Of a stretch of 11,960 nt of DNA, positions 1 to 6,537 are shown piece by piece. The notes under the pieces were generated by a model. The model made no database searches. It saw only the letters and a program-made list of their open reading frames with translations, and was not told the origin of the DNA. The stretch's first letter is position 1, and every line of letters starts with the position of its first letter. A program made the translations under genes and the position numbers. Source of the stretch: CAYRLZ01 sp964425275 (lineage in GTDB: Bacteria > Hydrothermota > Tepidihabitantia > Tepidihabitantales > JBDRVQ01); contig CAYRLZ010000015.1 of NCBI GenBank assembly GCA_964425275.1, positions 1 to 11,960 on the forward strand. Direction: 5' to 3'.

Positions 1-10
1 GAATTATCTT

Positions 11-332
11 ATGCTAAGAGAGGTCGTTGGGAGAATTTTGAAAAGGTATCGGGAGGAGATTGGTTTGACCCAGAGGGAGGTAGCGATAAGGTGTCAGAAG
101 ACAAGAGATGGCAATCTCTCTATTGGAGAATGGAAAAAGAGACCCCTTCTTCTCTTTTCTTTTCTTTTCTCTTATCTCAGGGCGGTCGGAAAACCTTTGG
201 CTAAATTCGCTTCTAATGGTAAAGGTGATGCAGATTACCGGTGATGCTTTTAGAAGGGAGGTTAAGAGATTGGCGGCAGAAAAACCTCGGGTTTTGTTGA
301 CAGACGGGATGTTTTGGATTATACTTTCTTAA
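11..332 (+). pseudogene. Decayed XRE-family helix-turn-helix gene, frameshifted
   Basis: The reading frame from 11 begins like a Cro/C1-type DNA-binding protein (KRYREEIGLTQREVA), then loses the pattern near 107. The typical continuation ISLLENGKRDP appears in the next frame from 108. The original frame resumes with YLRAVGKPLAKF at about 173-214 and stops at 244, while the 108 frame runs on to 332. An intact protein therefore needs at least two compensating frameshifts, one of them in a polypyrimidine tract of repeated ctttt units (about 145-180). That tract could mean replication slippage or an assembly error. The last codons (297-325) coincide with the tRNA promoter, so they need not be coding. 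No Shine-Dalgarno sequence is visible, though the frame is open to the window edge. The HTH assignment is fairly safe; its target is unknown. Confidence 0.6.
297..325 (+). promoter_or_regulatory. Sigma-70-type promoter of tRNA-Pro
   Basis: A perfect -35 box TTGACA (297-302), a 17-bp spacer and a -10 box TATACT (320-325) stand directly before the tRNA. Counting +1 as seven bases after the last -10 base gives a start at A332, one base before the mature tRNA 5' end at 333. The promoter lies inside the decayed end of the upstream HTH gene. Confidence 0.75.
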
Positions 333-406
<74 letters not shown>

Positions 407-509
407 TTTTTCTTCTTTGGCAAATTTATCTCGGTAAATATTCTTTTATCATTAAATAATCCTTGGCGAAAATTGTTTTGTTGGGTCTACCCGCAGAACA
501 GGACGCCTG

Positions 510-638
510 TCAACATTTTTCAGAAAAGGGAGCCACGAGCCATTGTTTTTTGGTGGGCTTTATGAGGGGAATGAAAGGAGGCAAAGATGTGTGGGGTTTT
601 TGACCCGTGGCTCCCAAATTGCTCATAATCTCTTTCAT
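510..638 (-). CDS. Possible 42-residue small protein overlapping the candidate RNA
   Basis: An open frame starts at ATG 638, about 9 nt after the predicted transcription start, and ends with TGA at 510-512. It begins MKEIMSNLGATGQK and is rich in Pro and Lys, with no membrane segment and no recognised domain. There is no Shine-Dalgarno sequence, but genes in this window seem able to start with very short leaders. The frame runs through both arms of the inverted repeat, so coding and RNA structure are competing explanations. It could well be chance. Confidence 0.13.
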   Translation of the reverse strand: MKEIMSNLGATGQKPHTSLPPFIPLIKPTKKQWLVAPFSEKC

Positions 639-647
639 AATCTTATA
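523..647 (-). ncRNA. Candidate small structured RNA with a C-rich loop
   Basis: On the minus strand GGGAGCCACG (615-606) pairs with CGTGGCTCCC (537-528). The stem then extends inward by five more pairs (605-601 with 538-542), two of them G-U wobbles, giving 15 bp. On the plus strand those two positions would be A-C mismatches, so the structure favours minus-strand RNA. The 58-nt loop (543-600) has only two G residues and carries CCTCC at 581-577, complementary to Shine-Dalgarno cores. TTTTCTG follows the stem directly, like a terminator. A promoter (681-654) predicts a start near 647 and an RNA of about 125 nt. It could instead be the operon terminator, or the coding region of the overlapping 42-codon ORF. 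No known RNA family is recognised. Confidence 0.27.
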
Positions 648-653
648 TAATAT

Positions 654-681
654 ATTTTACTATAAAATAGCCAATAGTCAA
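654..681 (-). promoter_or_regulatory. Candidate promoter TTGACT-16-TAAAAT
   Basis: On the minus strand the -35 box TTGACT (681-676) and the -10 box TAAAAT (659-654) are 16 bp apart, just downstream of the operon's last gene. Transcription would start near 647 and run into the inverted-repeat region. The surrounding sequence is very AT-rich, so a chance match is possible. Confidence 0.4.
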
Positions 682-706
682 GTAGTAATTTACCCGCCTT
701 CCGTTA

Positions 707-967
707 TTAAATCTTCATAATTATGTAGAGCAAGAGAATAGTGAAGATTGCGGTAAAAGCGGTAATGTTAAAAGTGAAGCCGATGGTGAGGTTGAGAAAA
801 CCCAAGTTAAGGGATGAATTCTTTAAACCAAATTCAATCGCCTTGAAGAAGAAGTTCTTAACCGGACTTTCCGGAAAGAGTCCGGCGAGATACTGGGAAA
901 AGGCCGCGCCTAAAACGCCGCCGATGATTATCAGGAGTATAATAAGACCGACGCTTTTCTTTTGCAT
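707..967 (-). CDS. DUF4321-like small membrane protein
   Basis: An 86-residue protein with two predicted membrane helices, at about residues 6-27 (VGLIILLIIIGGVLGAAF) and 65-86. Between them lies a short loop starting FPESPVKNFFFKAIEFGL and containing SLNLGFLNLTIGF. The order of helix, LFPESP, 'GL...LNLGFLNLTIGFTFNIT' and a final helix fits my recollection of the DUF4321 family, which is short, two-helix and of unknown function. The start is well supported: AAAGGAGGGAAT precedes the ATG. It lies 10 nt after the amrS stop and is the last gene of the operon. No catalytic residues are visible. Family assignment is from pattern recall and moderately sure; the membrane topology is clear. Confidence 0.72.
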   Translation of the reverse strand: MQKKSVGLIILLIIIGGVLGAAFSQYLAGLFPESPVKNFFFKAIEFGLKNSSLNLGFLNLTIGFTFNITAFTAIFTILLLYIIMKI

Positions 968-977
968 ATTCCCTCCT

Positions 978-1955
978 TTATAATAAAAAATCTACCGGCC
1001 GCTGACAGACCGAACACCTTTGATTGTTTATCCCAATTATCCGGGTATAGTAATAGTCCCGTGCCACCAAAAGATTACCGCAACCCGGACAGATGGTATT
1101 GTTATTAAATCCGGCGATGTTGCCGACATAGATATAATATAATTTTTCTTTACCAATTTTGTAAGCAATTTTCAAGGTTTCAGTTGGGGTTGGGGGGATA
1201 GAAATTTTATAATGGGGAAAATACCGGGAAAAGTGGAGAACGGTCTCCTTACCCAAATCGGCGACAAAATCAACCAAATCTCTTATATCTTCTTCGCTAT
1301 CATTCTTACCCGGAATTAAGAGATTTGTCAATTCAATGTGGCAGGATTTCTTGGCGATTCTTATCGTATTGAGAACCGTCGGTAAATCACCCTTAATAAA
1401 ATCCTGATAAAAATCAGCGCGGATTGATTTTAGGTCAATGTTCATCGCATCAATATCGGGCAGGATTTCTTTTAGCGGTTCTTCGTTTATCATCCCATTG
1501 GTTACCAAGACATTCTTCACCCCTGCCCTTCGGGCTAACTTCATAACATCCGAAAGATACTCAAACCAGATTAATGGCTCGGTATAGGTATAGGCGATGA
1601 ATTTCAACCCGTGCTTCTTTATCTCTTTTATCAAGTTTTCTGGGGTGAAATATTTTGCCGGGGCGCGCCGCTGGGAAATTTCCCAGTTTTGACAGAAGGG
1701 GCATAATAAATTACAGCCATAAGTGGCAACCGAAAAGATTTCTTCTCCGGGATAGAAGTGATATAAAGGTTTCTTTTCCATTGGGTCAATCGCCATTGAT
1801 ACGACCTCACCATAATTTAATGCATACAGTTTGCCGCCGATATTCTTCCTTCCCAGGCATCGGCCCAACTTATCTTCGGCAATCTTACAGAGATTGGGAC
1901 AGATTTCGCATATGACAAAATTCCCTTCTTTCCGATAATATCTAGCCTCTACCAT
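978..1955 (-). CDS. amrS: AmmeMemoRadiSam system radical SAM enzyme (AmrS)
   Basis: This 325-residue protein resembles pyruvate-formate-lyase activating enzymes. The radical SAM motif is C81-NLL-C85-PF-C88 in YGCNLLCPFCQNW and should hold a [4Fe-4S] cluster that cleaves S-adenosylmethionine. An N-terminal cysteine set (C16, C19, C23, C33) and a C-terminal zinc-ribbon-like set (C289, C292, C314, C317) fit AmrS rather than a plain activase. The motif TYTEPLIWFEY is also typical. AmrS usually occurs with Memo and AMMECR1 proteins, whose substrate is not settled; neither partner is in this window. The start has GGAG six bases upstream and overlaps the apbE stop by 7 nt (ATGGTAG arrangement), implying translational coupling. 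The protein should be cytoplasmic. Confidence 0.9.
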   Translation of the reverse strand: MVEARYYRKEGNFVICEICPNLCKIAEDKLGRCLGRKNIGGKLYALNYGEVVSMAIDPMEKKPLYHFYPGEEIFSVATYGCNLLCPFCQNWEISQRRAPAKYFTPENLIKEIKKHGLKFIAYTYTEPLIWFEYLSDVMKLARRAGVKNVLVTNGMINEEPLKEILPDIDAMNIDLKSIRADFYQDFIKGDLPTVLNTIRIAKKSCHIELTNLLIPGKNDSEEDIRDLVDFVADLGKETVLHFSRYFPHYKISIPPTPTETLKIAYKIGKEKLYYIYVGNIAGFNNNTICPGCGNLLVARDYYYTRIIGINNQRCSVCQRPVDFLL

Positions 1956-2905
1956 TCCAATCTCCGTCCATCCCCGAGATAAACAATTGCCCGATAGCCG
2001 GGAAATCTCTTAAGGATGGCCTCTCCCCTCTCACCCAAAACAAAGAGGGCAGTGGCCAGGGCATCGCAAATCACTGTCTTTTGGCCAATCACCGTCACAC
2101 TCATCACCCCTTCCGCCGGGTAACCGGTCCTTGGGTCTAAGATATGAGAAAACCTTCTACCGCCGGTCTCAAAATAATTCCCATAGTCGCCGGAGGTGGC
2201 TATCGCCTGCTCTTTTATGGTAACTACCTCCATCACTTTATTTTCCCGTGGGTGTTTTATTCCGATTTTATAATCAATGTTGCCGAAGACCCGAATTTCA
2301 CCACCGGCATCAATCAACCCCTTTTTTATCCCCAAACTCTTTAGCATCTCACAAGCCTTATCTACAGAATAACCAACAGCAATACCGCCGAGGTCAATCT
2401 TTGTTTCGGGTGAAAGATATACCGAATCCGCCGCGGTTCTCACTTTTTTATAATCAACCAATTGCTGTGCCTTCTTTATCTCGCTATTAGGTGGTATGGT
2501 ATATTTTTGGTCATAAAAACCCCAGATTTTCATTAAAGGATAAATGGTAATATCAAAGGCACCGTCGGTGCGGCGAGAGATTTCTTCCGCCTGTCGGATT
2601 AGCGCCAGTAAATCCAACGAGACCTTATTTTTGCCCAGGGTATTTAAGCGGGAAACTTCGGAATTAGGGGAAAAGATTGAGAAGAGGTCATTATATCTTC
2701 TCATTTCGGCGAAGACCGAATCCCGCGCCTTATCCAGTATCTTTTTATCACCGGTTATCTTTATCCGGAAATAACTGCCAAAAATCGTCTCAATTTTTTC
2801 GGTGCTCATCTCCCTTGAGCACTCAAGACTCAAGGCGCTGAGTATGATGATAACCCAACAGAAAGATTGTCGGCTTGACTTACTCCTCAGGCAATCGTTA
2901 GCCAT
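1949..2905 (-). CDS. apbE: FAD:protein FMN transferase (ApbE)
   Basis: ApbE enzymes move FMN from FAD onto a Thr or Ser of exported or membrane flavoproteins such as RnfG/NqrC-type subunits. Numbering from ATG 2905 (318 residues), the family motifs are DGAFDIT (114-120), DLGGIAVGY (171-179), ATSGDYGNYF (236-245), HILDPRTG (254-261) and CDALATALFVLG, with the metal-site Asp in DALAT. The N-terminus has basic residues, a hydrophobic stretch (CWVIIILSALSL) and then Cys29, so an anchored, exported lipoprotein is likely. The lipobox is poor, however, because Glu precedes the Cys. ATG 2926 is an alternative start adding seven residues; neither has a good ribosome binding site. Both overlap the upstream HAD gene (by 19 or 40 nt), so coupling is likely. 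No flavoprotein substrate is encoded nearby. Confidence 0.92.
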   Translation of the reverse strand: MANDCLRSKSSRQSFCWVIIILSALSLECSREMSTEKIETIFGSYFRIKITGDKKILDKARDSVFAEMRRYNDLFSIFSPNSEVSRLNTLGKNKVSLDLLALIRQAEEISRRTDGAFDITIYPLMKIWGFYDQKYTIPPNSEIKKAQQLVDYKKVRTAADSVYLSPETKIDLGGIAVGYSVDKACEMLKSLGIKKGLIDAGGEIRVFGNIDYKIGIKHPRENKVMEVVTIKEQAIATSGDYGNYFETGGRRFSHILDPRTGYPAEGVMSVTVIGQKTVICDALATALFVLGERGEAILKRFPGYRAIVYLGDGRRLEW

Positions 2906-3693
2906 TCGGTCTTTGCCCGATTCCATTCATAAATCGGGTGTCCAATTTCTGTATAAAACTCTTTTATCTCCTGTTCCTTATACCCCAGACAATCTTCCAA
3001 GATTGGGGCAAGCACCGAGAGGGCATTTTCGGAGATGACCGTCCGCTTTGAGATATGCCCCAAATAAGGCGAAGGTGAGACGGCAATCGTAAAACCGCCA
3101 TAGACATTTATATGAAGCATAACATGTAAATCGGAAGAGCCATCTCCGACATAAATCACCTGCTCTCTTGGTATCTGTTCTTTTTCTACTAAGTCATCAA
3201 CGATTGAAACCTTTCCCTGTCCCGCGGCGGTCTTTTCAATATCAATAATCCGACCTTCTTTGTCAAATATAAAATCGGTGCCAAAAATTCTTTCCTTTGG
3301 TAATATTCCCTCCAGAGACCTCTCAATCAGAAGGCGGGGGCAGGCTGAGACAACATAAGAGACAAACTCTATTCCCTTAATTCCTTTTTCTAAGACCGAA
3401 AAGAGTTCCTTCACATCCTCTTTTAAGCGCATCACCTTTCCGGCTTTAATCAAAATCTCCCGATTGACCCTATTTTTATATTCCAAATCTGAGACCAGAA
3501 GATAAGCCAACTCTCCCCCCAATTGAGTAATATTCCTTTGGCGCAACTCCTTAACCTTTGCCAGGAAGGTCTCGGGCTTGATATTTATCATCTGGGAGAG
3601 TAGCATTCCCGAATCATCAAGGGAGAGCGTCTGGTCAAAATCGGAGACGAAGAGATACCGTTTTCCTTTAATCCTTCTATTTTTTTTCATCAT
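2887..3693 (-). CDS. HAD-superfamily phosphatase, phosphoserine-phosphatase-like
   Basis: All HAD motifs are visible. Numbered from ATG 3693 they are motif I VSDFDQTLS (D18, D20), motif II Ser116 in VVSACP, motif III Lys161 in GQGKVSIVDDL, and motif IV GDGSSD (D184, D188). The insertion between motifs I and II is helical, as in phosphoserine-phosphatase-type (subclass I) enzymes, so a soluble Mg-dependent phosphatase is expected. The substrate cannot be read. I prefer 3693 because GAGG stands seven bases before it; ATG 3711 would add six residues without a ribosome binding site. It overlaps the COG3581-like gene by 17 nt and apbE downstream. It could serve a small phosphometabolite or be a housekeeping passenger in the operon. 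Confidence 0.82.
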   Translation of the reverse strand: MMKKNRRIKGKRYLFVSDFDQTLSLDDSGMLLSQMINIKPETFLAKVKELRQRNITQLGGELAYLLVSDLEYKNRVNREILIKAGKVMRLKEDVKELFSVLEKGIKGIEFVSYVVSACPRLLIERSLEGILPKERIFGTDFIFDKEGRIIDIEKTAAGQGKVSIVDDLVEKEQIPREQVIYVGDGSSDLHVMLHINVYGGFTIAVSPSPYLGHISKRTVISENALSVLAPILEDCLGYKEQEIKEFYTEIGHPIYEWNRAKTEWLTIA

Positions 3694-4810
3694 TTTTTCG
3701 CCTCGCCTCATTATTATTGGTTAACTTTTGGCTATTGCTCACGGTCTCCATCAGGGTTTCCCGAAGTCTTTTTCTCTTTAACAATTCCACGAATGCCTCC
3801 AGTCGGGTCAAAAGACCGGTCTTGGAGGTGTGCTCATCAAAAGAAAGCGACAAAACCGGCACATTATAATCCTTGCTCATCTCCTTCAATGCCTCCATCG
3901 CAATATTTTCCGGCATACAGGTAAAAGGAAAGATATGAATTATACCATCAACCCCTCTTTTGACAAAATCTAATGCCTCGCCTAAGGTTCTTATTGCCTC
4001 TCCACCCGGGGAGTCCTTTAAGTATCTCTTAGCCAAGAGATAGAATTTTATAAACTCCCAGTCCAGTTTTAAGAGGTGTTTTAAGTGTTCGTAGAGACTC
4101 CGCTTGGCCAGAACCAAAACCCCCATCTTCGCCAGTTCCTTTTCAATATCCTGATTGGCGAATGGCTCAATCATAAAGTATATCTCACCAACCAGACCGA
4201 CCTTTAAGAAGTGGTGATTACCGTGGTTGACTTGCATACCTTTAATCTCTTTCTTTAACCTTTGGATTTCAGAAAAGGTTTCGGCCTTATCAATCTTTCT
4301 GAGGATTTCTTTCTCTAACCTCTCCGCCGCGGTAAAGTCAATTGCCCGTTTTTCCCGAATTAGTTCCTTAAAATCTTCAATTAAAGAACTCTTGGCCAGT
4401 AATAAAAGCAAGGCACGTAGGACTTTATTCGGCGTCACCGAAAAGATTTTCGGCATAACCGTAAAGAGAAATTGATAAGGGGTGTATTGGGAGATGGGAT
4501 AGAACTTAAAATCCTTCTTCGTCTTTTCTCTCAAAATTCTTTCCTGCAGGAAGTGGTAATAACCGAAACGGCATTTTTTTGCCCCCGCTGCCATAAAAAG
4601 GACATCGGCACCAGATTCCAGTGCCTCATAAAAATTACCTAAGGTTATCTTAAAAGGTAGGCAGACCATCTCCGGCGAGAGTTTGACACCAACCTCTAAC
4701 GTCTTTTTTGTTAAACTTCTTGGTAGGATAACCTCCGCGCCCAAGTCTTTCAAAAAGGATTTTAAGGCTAAGGTCTCATAGCCGAAAAAAGGGAAAGAAG
4801 CCTTTAACAT
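3677..4810 (-). CDS. COG3581-like protein (2-hydroxyacyl-CoA dehydratase/activase-related)
   Basis: A 377-residue protein with the pattern of the COG3581/DUF2229 group, which is related to subunits of 2-hydroxyacyl-CoA dehydratases and benzoyl-CoA reductases. Diagnostic stretches are SPEMVCLPFKITLGNF (Cys50), AKKCRFGYY (Cys80), FPFTCMPENIA (Cys298) and FDEHTSKTGLLTRLEAF (325-341). The three spaced cysteines probably bind a [4Fe-4S] cluster. A charged helical insert lies at about 145-190, and the tail (345-377) is basic and probably disordered. It starts 3 nt after the stop of its paralogue, so the two likely act together. The usual ATPase activator is absent from the window. The group's reaction is unknown; calling it a true dehydratase would go too far. 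Confidence 0.83.
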   Translation of the reverse strand: MLKASFPFFGYETLALKSFLKDLGAEVILPRSLTKKTLEVGVKLSPEMVCLPFKITLGNFYEALESGADVLFMAAGAKKCRFGYYHFLQERILREKTKKDFKFYPISQYTPYQFLFTVMPKIFSVTPNKVLRALLLLLAKSSLIEDFKELIREKRAIDFTAAERLEKEILRKIDKAETFSEIQRLKKEIKGMQVNHGNHHFLKVGLVGEIYFMIEPFANQDIEKELAKMGVLVLAKRSLYEHLKHLLKLDWEFIKFYLLAKRYLKDSPGGEAIRTLGEALDFVKRGVDGIIHIFPFTCMPENIAMEALKEMSKDYNVPVLSLSFDEHTSKTGLLTRLEAFVELLKRKRLRETLMETVSNSQKLTNNNEARRKNDEKK

Positions 4811-4813
4811 TAC

Positions 4814-5701
4814 CTACGAACCAACCACCAAAAGCCCCCTGGTCTTTTTTATCACATCGGTAAATGCCTCCAGGCGGGTAATAACTCCGGCCTTACCGGT
4901 ATGTTCGTCAATTACCAATTTCAAAAACGGGATTTCTTTTACCTTTGCCTCTCTCTCCATCATCTCGCTGATTAAAGAATCTGGTCCGCAACCGAAAGAG
5001 ATTATAAAACAGAAACCGTCCACCTTATCAAGATAAAAGCGAAAGGCATTGTATAGTTCCCGTTCAAATACCCAGCGGATATTTTTCGCAAATCCGTTCG
5101 GGGCGGCTAAGATAGAATAAGGCAGGTCTTCTTTGGTGTAAGTTAAAAAGCCGCGCGCCTGAAAAAACTGACCGATTTCTCTTCCTAAATAGTCTTCTTT
5201 TAGATTATAGAAATGGCTGATCAGTCCAATCTTTTTCTTATTCATGGGAAATTCCGGCGGTCGGGTCGGAAATTTTAAGAAAGGTCTTGCCCGCAAATAG
5301 GCCCGGAGGGTAATTATCGGATTTTTCGTTAATTGAATACCGAGAAGAAAATGGGAGAGAAATAGCCCCTTCTTTACCTTCGGGCTTAATATTGGGTATT
5401 GGGTAACAAACCGGGCAATATCCGGAATACCAATCATCTTCGGGCAGGCAAAGAGTTTATCCCGGAGAAATACAAAGCGGGGCAAAAAGATACTATCCAC
5501 ATCCTCAAAACTTCTTAGATGTCCAATAAGGATTTTTATTGGCAGGCAGACCTCCGAAGAGATATGCTTCACACCGTCTTCCAATATCTCTGGAGAAGTT
5601 CTTGGTGAGAGTTTGGTCTCAATCCCCAAATTTTTGAAAAATACCTCCCAGAACTTTCCATAGCGGTAATAGAGAAGCGCCCTGGGTATCCCTAATTTCA
5701 T
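4814..5701 (-). CDS. COG3580-like protein (2-hydroxyacyl-CoA dehydratase/activase-related)
   Basis: The 295-residue first gene of the operon starts MKLGIPRALLYYRYG, typical of COG3580. It carries SSEVCLPIKILIGHL (Cys52), LFACPKMIGIPD (Cys86), SFGCGPDSLISEMM (Cys238) and IDEHTGKAGVITRLEAF (264-280). The VCLP(I/F)K and DEHT(G/S)K(A/T)G motifs recur in the next gene, showing the two are paralogous halves of one system. The cysteines probably ligate an iron-sulfur cluster. Its middle, between about 100 and 155, is rather short. No ribosome binding site precedes the ATG, and the promoter at 5736-5708 predicts transcription starting on the A of this ATG. Its reaction and partners outside the window are unknown. 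Confidence 0.83.
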   Translation of the reverse strand: MKLGIPRALLYYRYGKFWEVFFKNLGIETKLSPRTSPEILEDGVKHISSEVCLPIKILIGHLRSFEDVDSIFLPRFVFLRDKLFACPKMIGIPDIARFVTQYPILSPKVKKGLFLSHFLLGIQLTKNPIITLRAYLRARPFLKFPTRPPEFPMNKKKIGLISHFYNLKEDYLGREIGQFFQARGFLTYTKEDLPYSILAAPNGFAKNIRWVFERELYNAFRFYLDKVDGFCFIISFGCGPDSLISEMMEREAKVKEIPFLKLVIDEHTGKAGVITRLEAFTDVIKKTRGLLVVGS

Positions 5702-5707
5702 AAATAA

Positions 5708-5736
5708 ATCTTACAACGATTTTTTTCATAAGTCAA
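5708..5736 (-). promoter_or_regulatory. Leaderless promoter of the six-gene operon
   Basis: On the minus strand TTGACT (5736-5731), a 17-bp spacer and TAAGAT (5713-5708) form a good sigma-70-type promoter. Only TTATTT separates the -10 box from the ATG, so the usual +1 position (5701) is the A of the start codon. The absence of any Shine-Dalgarno sequence agrees with a leaderless mRNA. Confidence 0.72.
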
Positions 5737-5754
5737 GGGATGAAAAGAACTATA

Positions 5755-5848
5755 AGCCACGGAGGCACAGAGAAATAGAAAAAGATTATTCGCGCCTTCG
5801 TGGTTATCAATATTTTTATTCGGTGAATTTCTGTGTGCTTCTGTGGCT
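5755..5848. repeat. Imperfect inverted repeat of the 'agccacggaggcacagag' type
   Basis: The left arm (5755-5776, starting agccacggaggcacagag) and the reverse complement of the right arm (5827-5848, starting agccacagaagcacacag) agree at 19 of 22 positions. As plus-strand RNA, two of the three differences become G-U pairs (5761-5842 and 5764-5839), leaving one G-G mismatch (5770-5833). A third degenerate copy, reading aaccacgaaggcgcg on the minus strand, lies at 5805-5791 inside the 50-nt spacer. Another vague relative may lie at 5853-5880. From memory, similar short intergenic repeats recur in several environmental bacterial groups with no known function. It lies between the operon promoter and the neighbouring gene's terminator. 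Confidence 0.65.
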
Positions 5849-5900
5849 AATGACCTTTGTGCTATTTCGTGTAATTTGGTAGCTAATAATTGCTGCCACT

Positions 5901-5935
5901 AAAATTTAACCCCGCCCCGGTTTGCCGGGACGGGG
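5901..5935 (-). terminator. Intrinsic terminator of the beta-barrel protein gene
   Basis: CCCCGCCCCGG (5910-5920), a TTTG loop and CCGGGACGGGG (5925-5935) form an 11-bp GC-rich stem. The single C-A mismatch on the plus strand becomes a G-U pair in minus-strand RNA, and the minus strand continues TTAAATTTT (5909-5901). Both facts point left, 20 bp after the stop at 5955. Confidence 0.75.
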
Positions 5936-5954
5936 GGTAGATAGTTATTGGTGT

Positions 5955-6470
5955 TTAGTAATACCAGACCAATCCGGCATTTATTAAGGAATTGCTGAGA
6001 GTGAAAGAAAGTTGCTTACCGCCGCCGCTAACCGATGTATAGCCGAATCCCATTCCGGCATTTAAGTTTACAGCGAAATGGTCGCTCAGGAAATGTTCTA
6101 AACCAAGTCCGAAGGGGATGCCAAAACTTGTTGTCTTGGGAGTTTTCACTAAACCTAAATTGATGCCGGCCTTAGCATAGAGATTGGTCTTCTTATGAGC
6201 CATCAGGGCATAAGCAAGCAGCATCGTAATATCAACCTCGTAGTAGCTGGTTTTGGTGCCATTGGATATTGAACTAAAGAAAAAGTGGAATACCGGCTCT
6301 AAGACGATGTCTTCGTCGAGACCGAATTTAGTTATCGCATAATCAGGAGCGAATGAGGTTTTGAATCCGCCGGTAGTCCAGCCGACGCCCATGCCGATTT
6401 TGCCTTTCATATCAACCGCCAAGGCGGTTGATAGGCTAAGAACTAAAAATAAAGGAAGAAGTTTTTTCAT
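5955..6470 (-). CDS. Small outer-membrane beta-barrel protein
   Basis: A 171-residue protein with a clear Sec signal peptide (MKKLLPLFLVLSLSTALA, cleavage probably before VDMKG). Alternating polar and hydrophobic strands follow, several with Gly and aromatic residues (GKIGMGVGWTTGG, LYAKAGINLGLV, IPFGLGLEHFL, FAVNLNAGMGFGYT). The last strand ends LVWYY; a C-terminal aromatic is typical of proteins inserted by the BAM machinery. The size would suit an eight-stranded barrel. No specific family is recognised, and pore, adhesion or structural roles are all possible. The start is strongly supported by AAGGAGGAGAT directly before the ATG. The gene appears to stand alone, with its own candidate promoter (6537-6509) and terminator (5935-5901). 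Confidence 0.82.
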   Translation of the reverse strand: MKKLLPLFLVLSLSTALAVDMKGKIGMGVGWTTGGFKTSFAPDYAITKFGLDEDIVLEPVFHFFFSSISNGTKTSYYEVDITMLLAYALMAHKKTNLYAKAGINLGLVKTPKTTSFGIPFGLGLEHFLSDHFAVNLNAGMGFGYTSVSGGGKQLSFTLSNSLINAGLVWYY

Positions 6471-6508
6471 ATCTCCTCCTTATTAGGTTATCCAAAAAAA
6501 CCTTTTAC

Positions 6509-6537
6509 ATCATACTCATTGGCAAGGCATCTATCCA
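6509..6537 (-). promoter_or_regulatory. Candidate promoter of the beta-barrel gene
   Basis: On the minus strand TGGATA (6537-6532), exactly 17 bp and TATGAT (6514-6509) form a plausible promoter. It would start near 6502 and give a 32-nt leader ending in the strong ribosome binding site. The -35 box matches the consensus at only four of six bases. Confidence 0.45.

Larger units (their letters stand above)
407..706. other. Intergenic region between tRNA-Pro and the minus-strand operon
   Basis: About 300 bp without a confident gene. It begins with the T-run after the tRNA and then an AT-rich stretch. A small hairpin ACAGG-acg-CCTGT lies at 498-510. A long inverted repeat (528-542 with 601-615) and a minus-strand promoter (654-681) are listed separately. 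No clear intrinsic terminator lies directly after the operon's last stop at 707, so the 528-615 stem may serve as one. Confidence 0.5.

Noticed and set aside
587..628. Thirteen-codon plus-strand ORF (MCGVFDPWLPNCS) after AAAGGAGGCAAAG
   Set aside because: The ribosome binding site looks perfect, but it is the complement of the CCUCC loop of the minus-strand structure. The peptide is too short to judge and there is no promoter at a good distance.
1655..1915. Plus-strand open frames opposite amrS and other minus-strand genes
   Set aside because: They are antisense shadows: the minus-strand frames carry the conserved motifs and ribosome binding sites.
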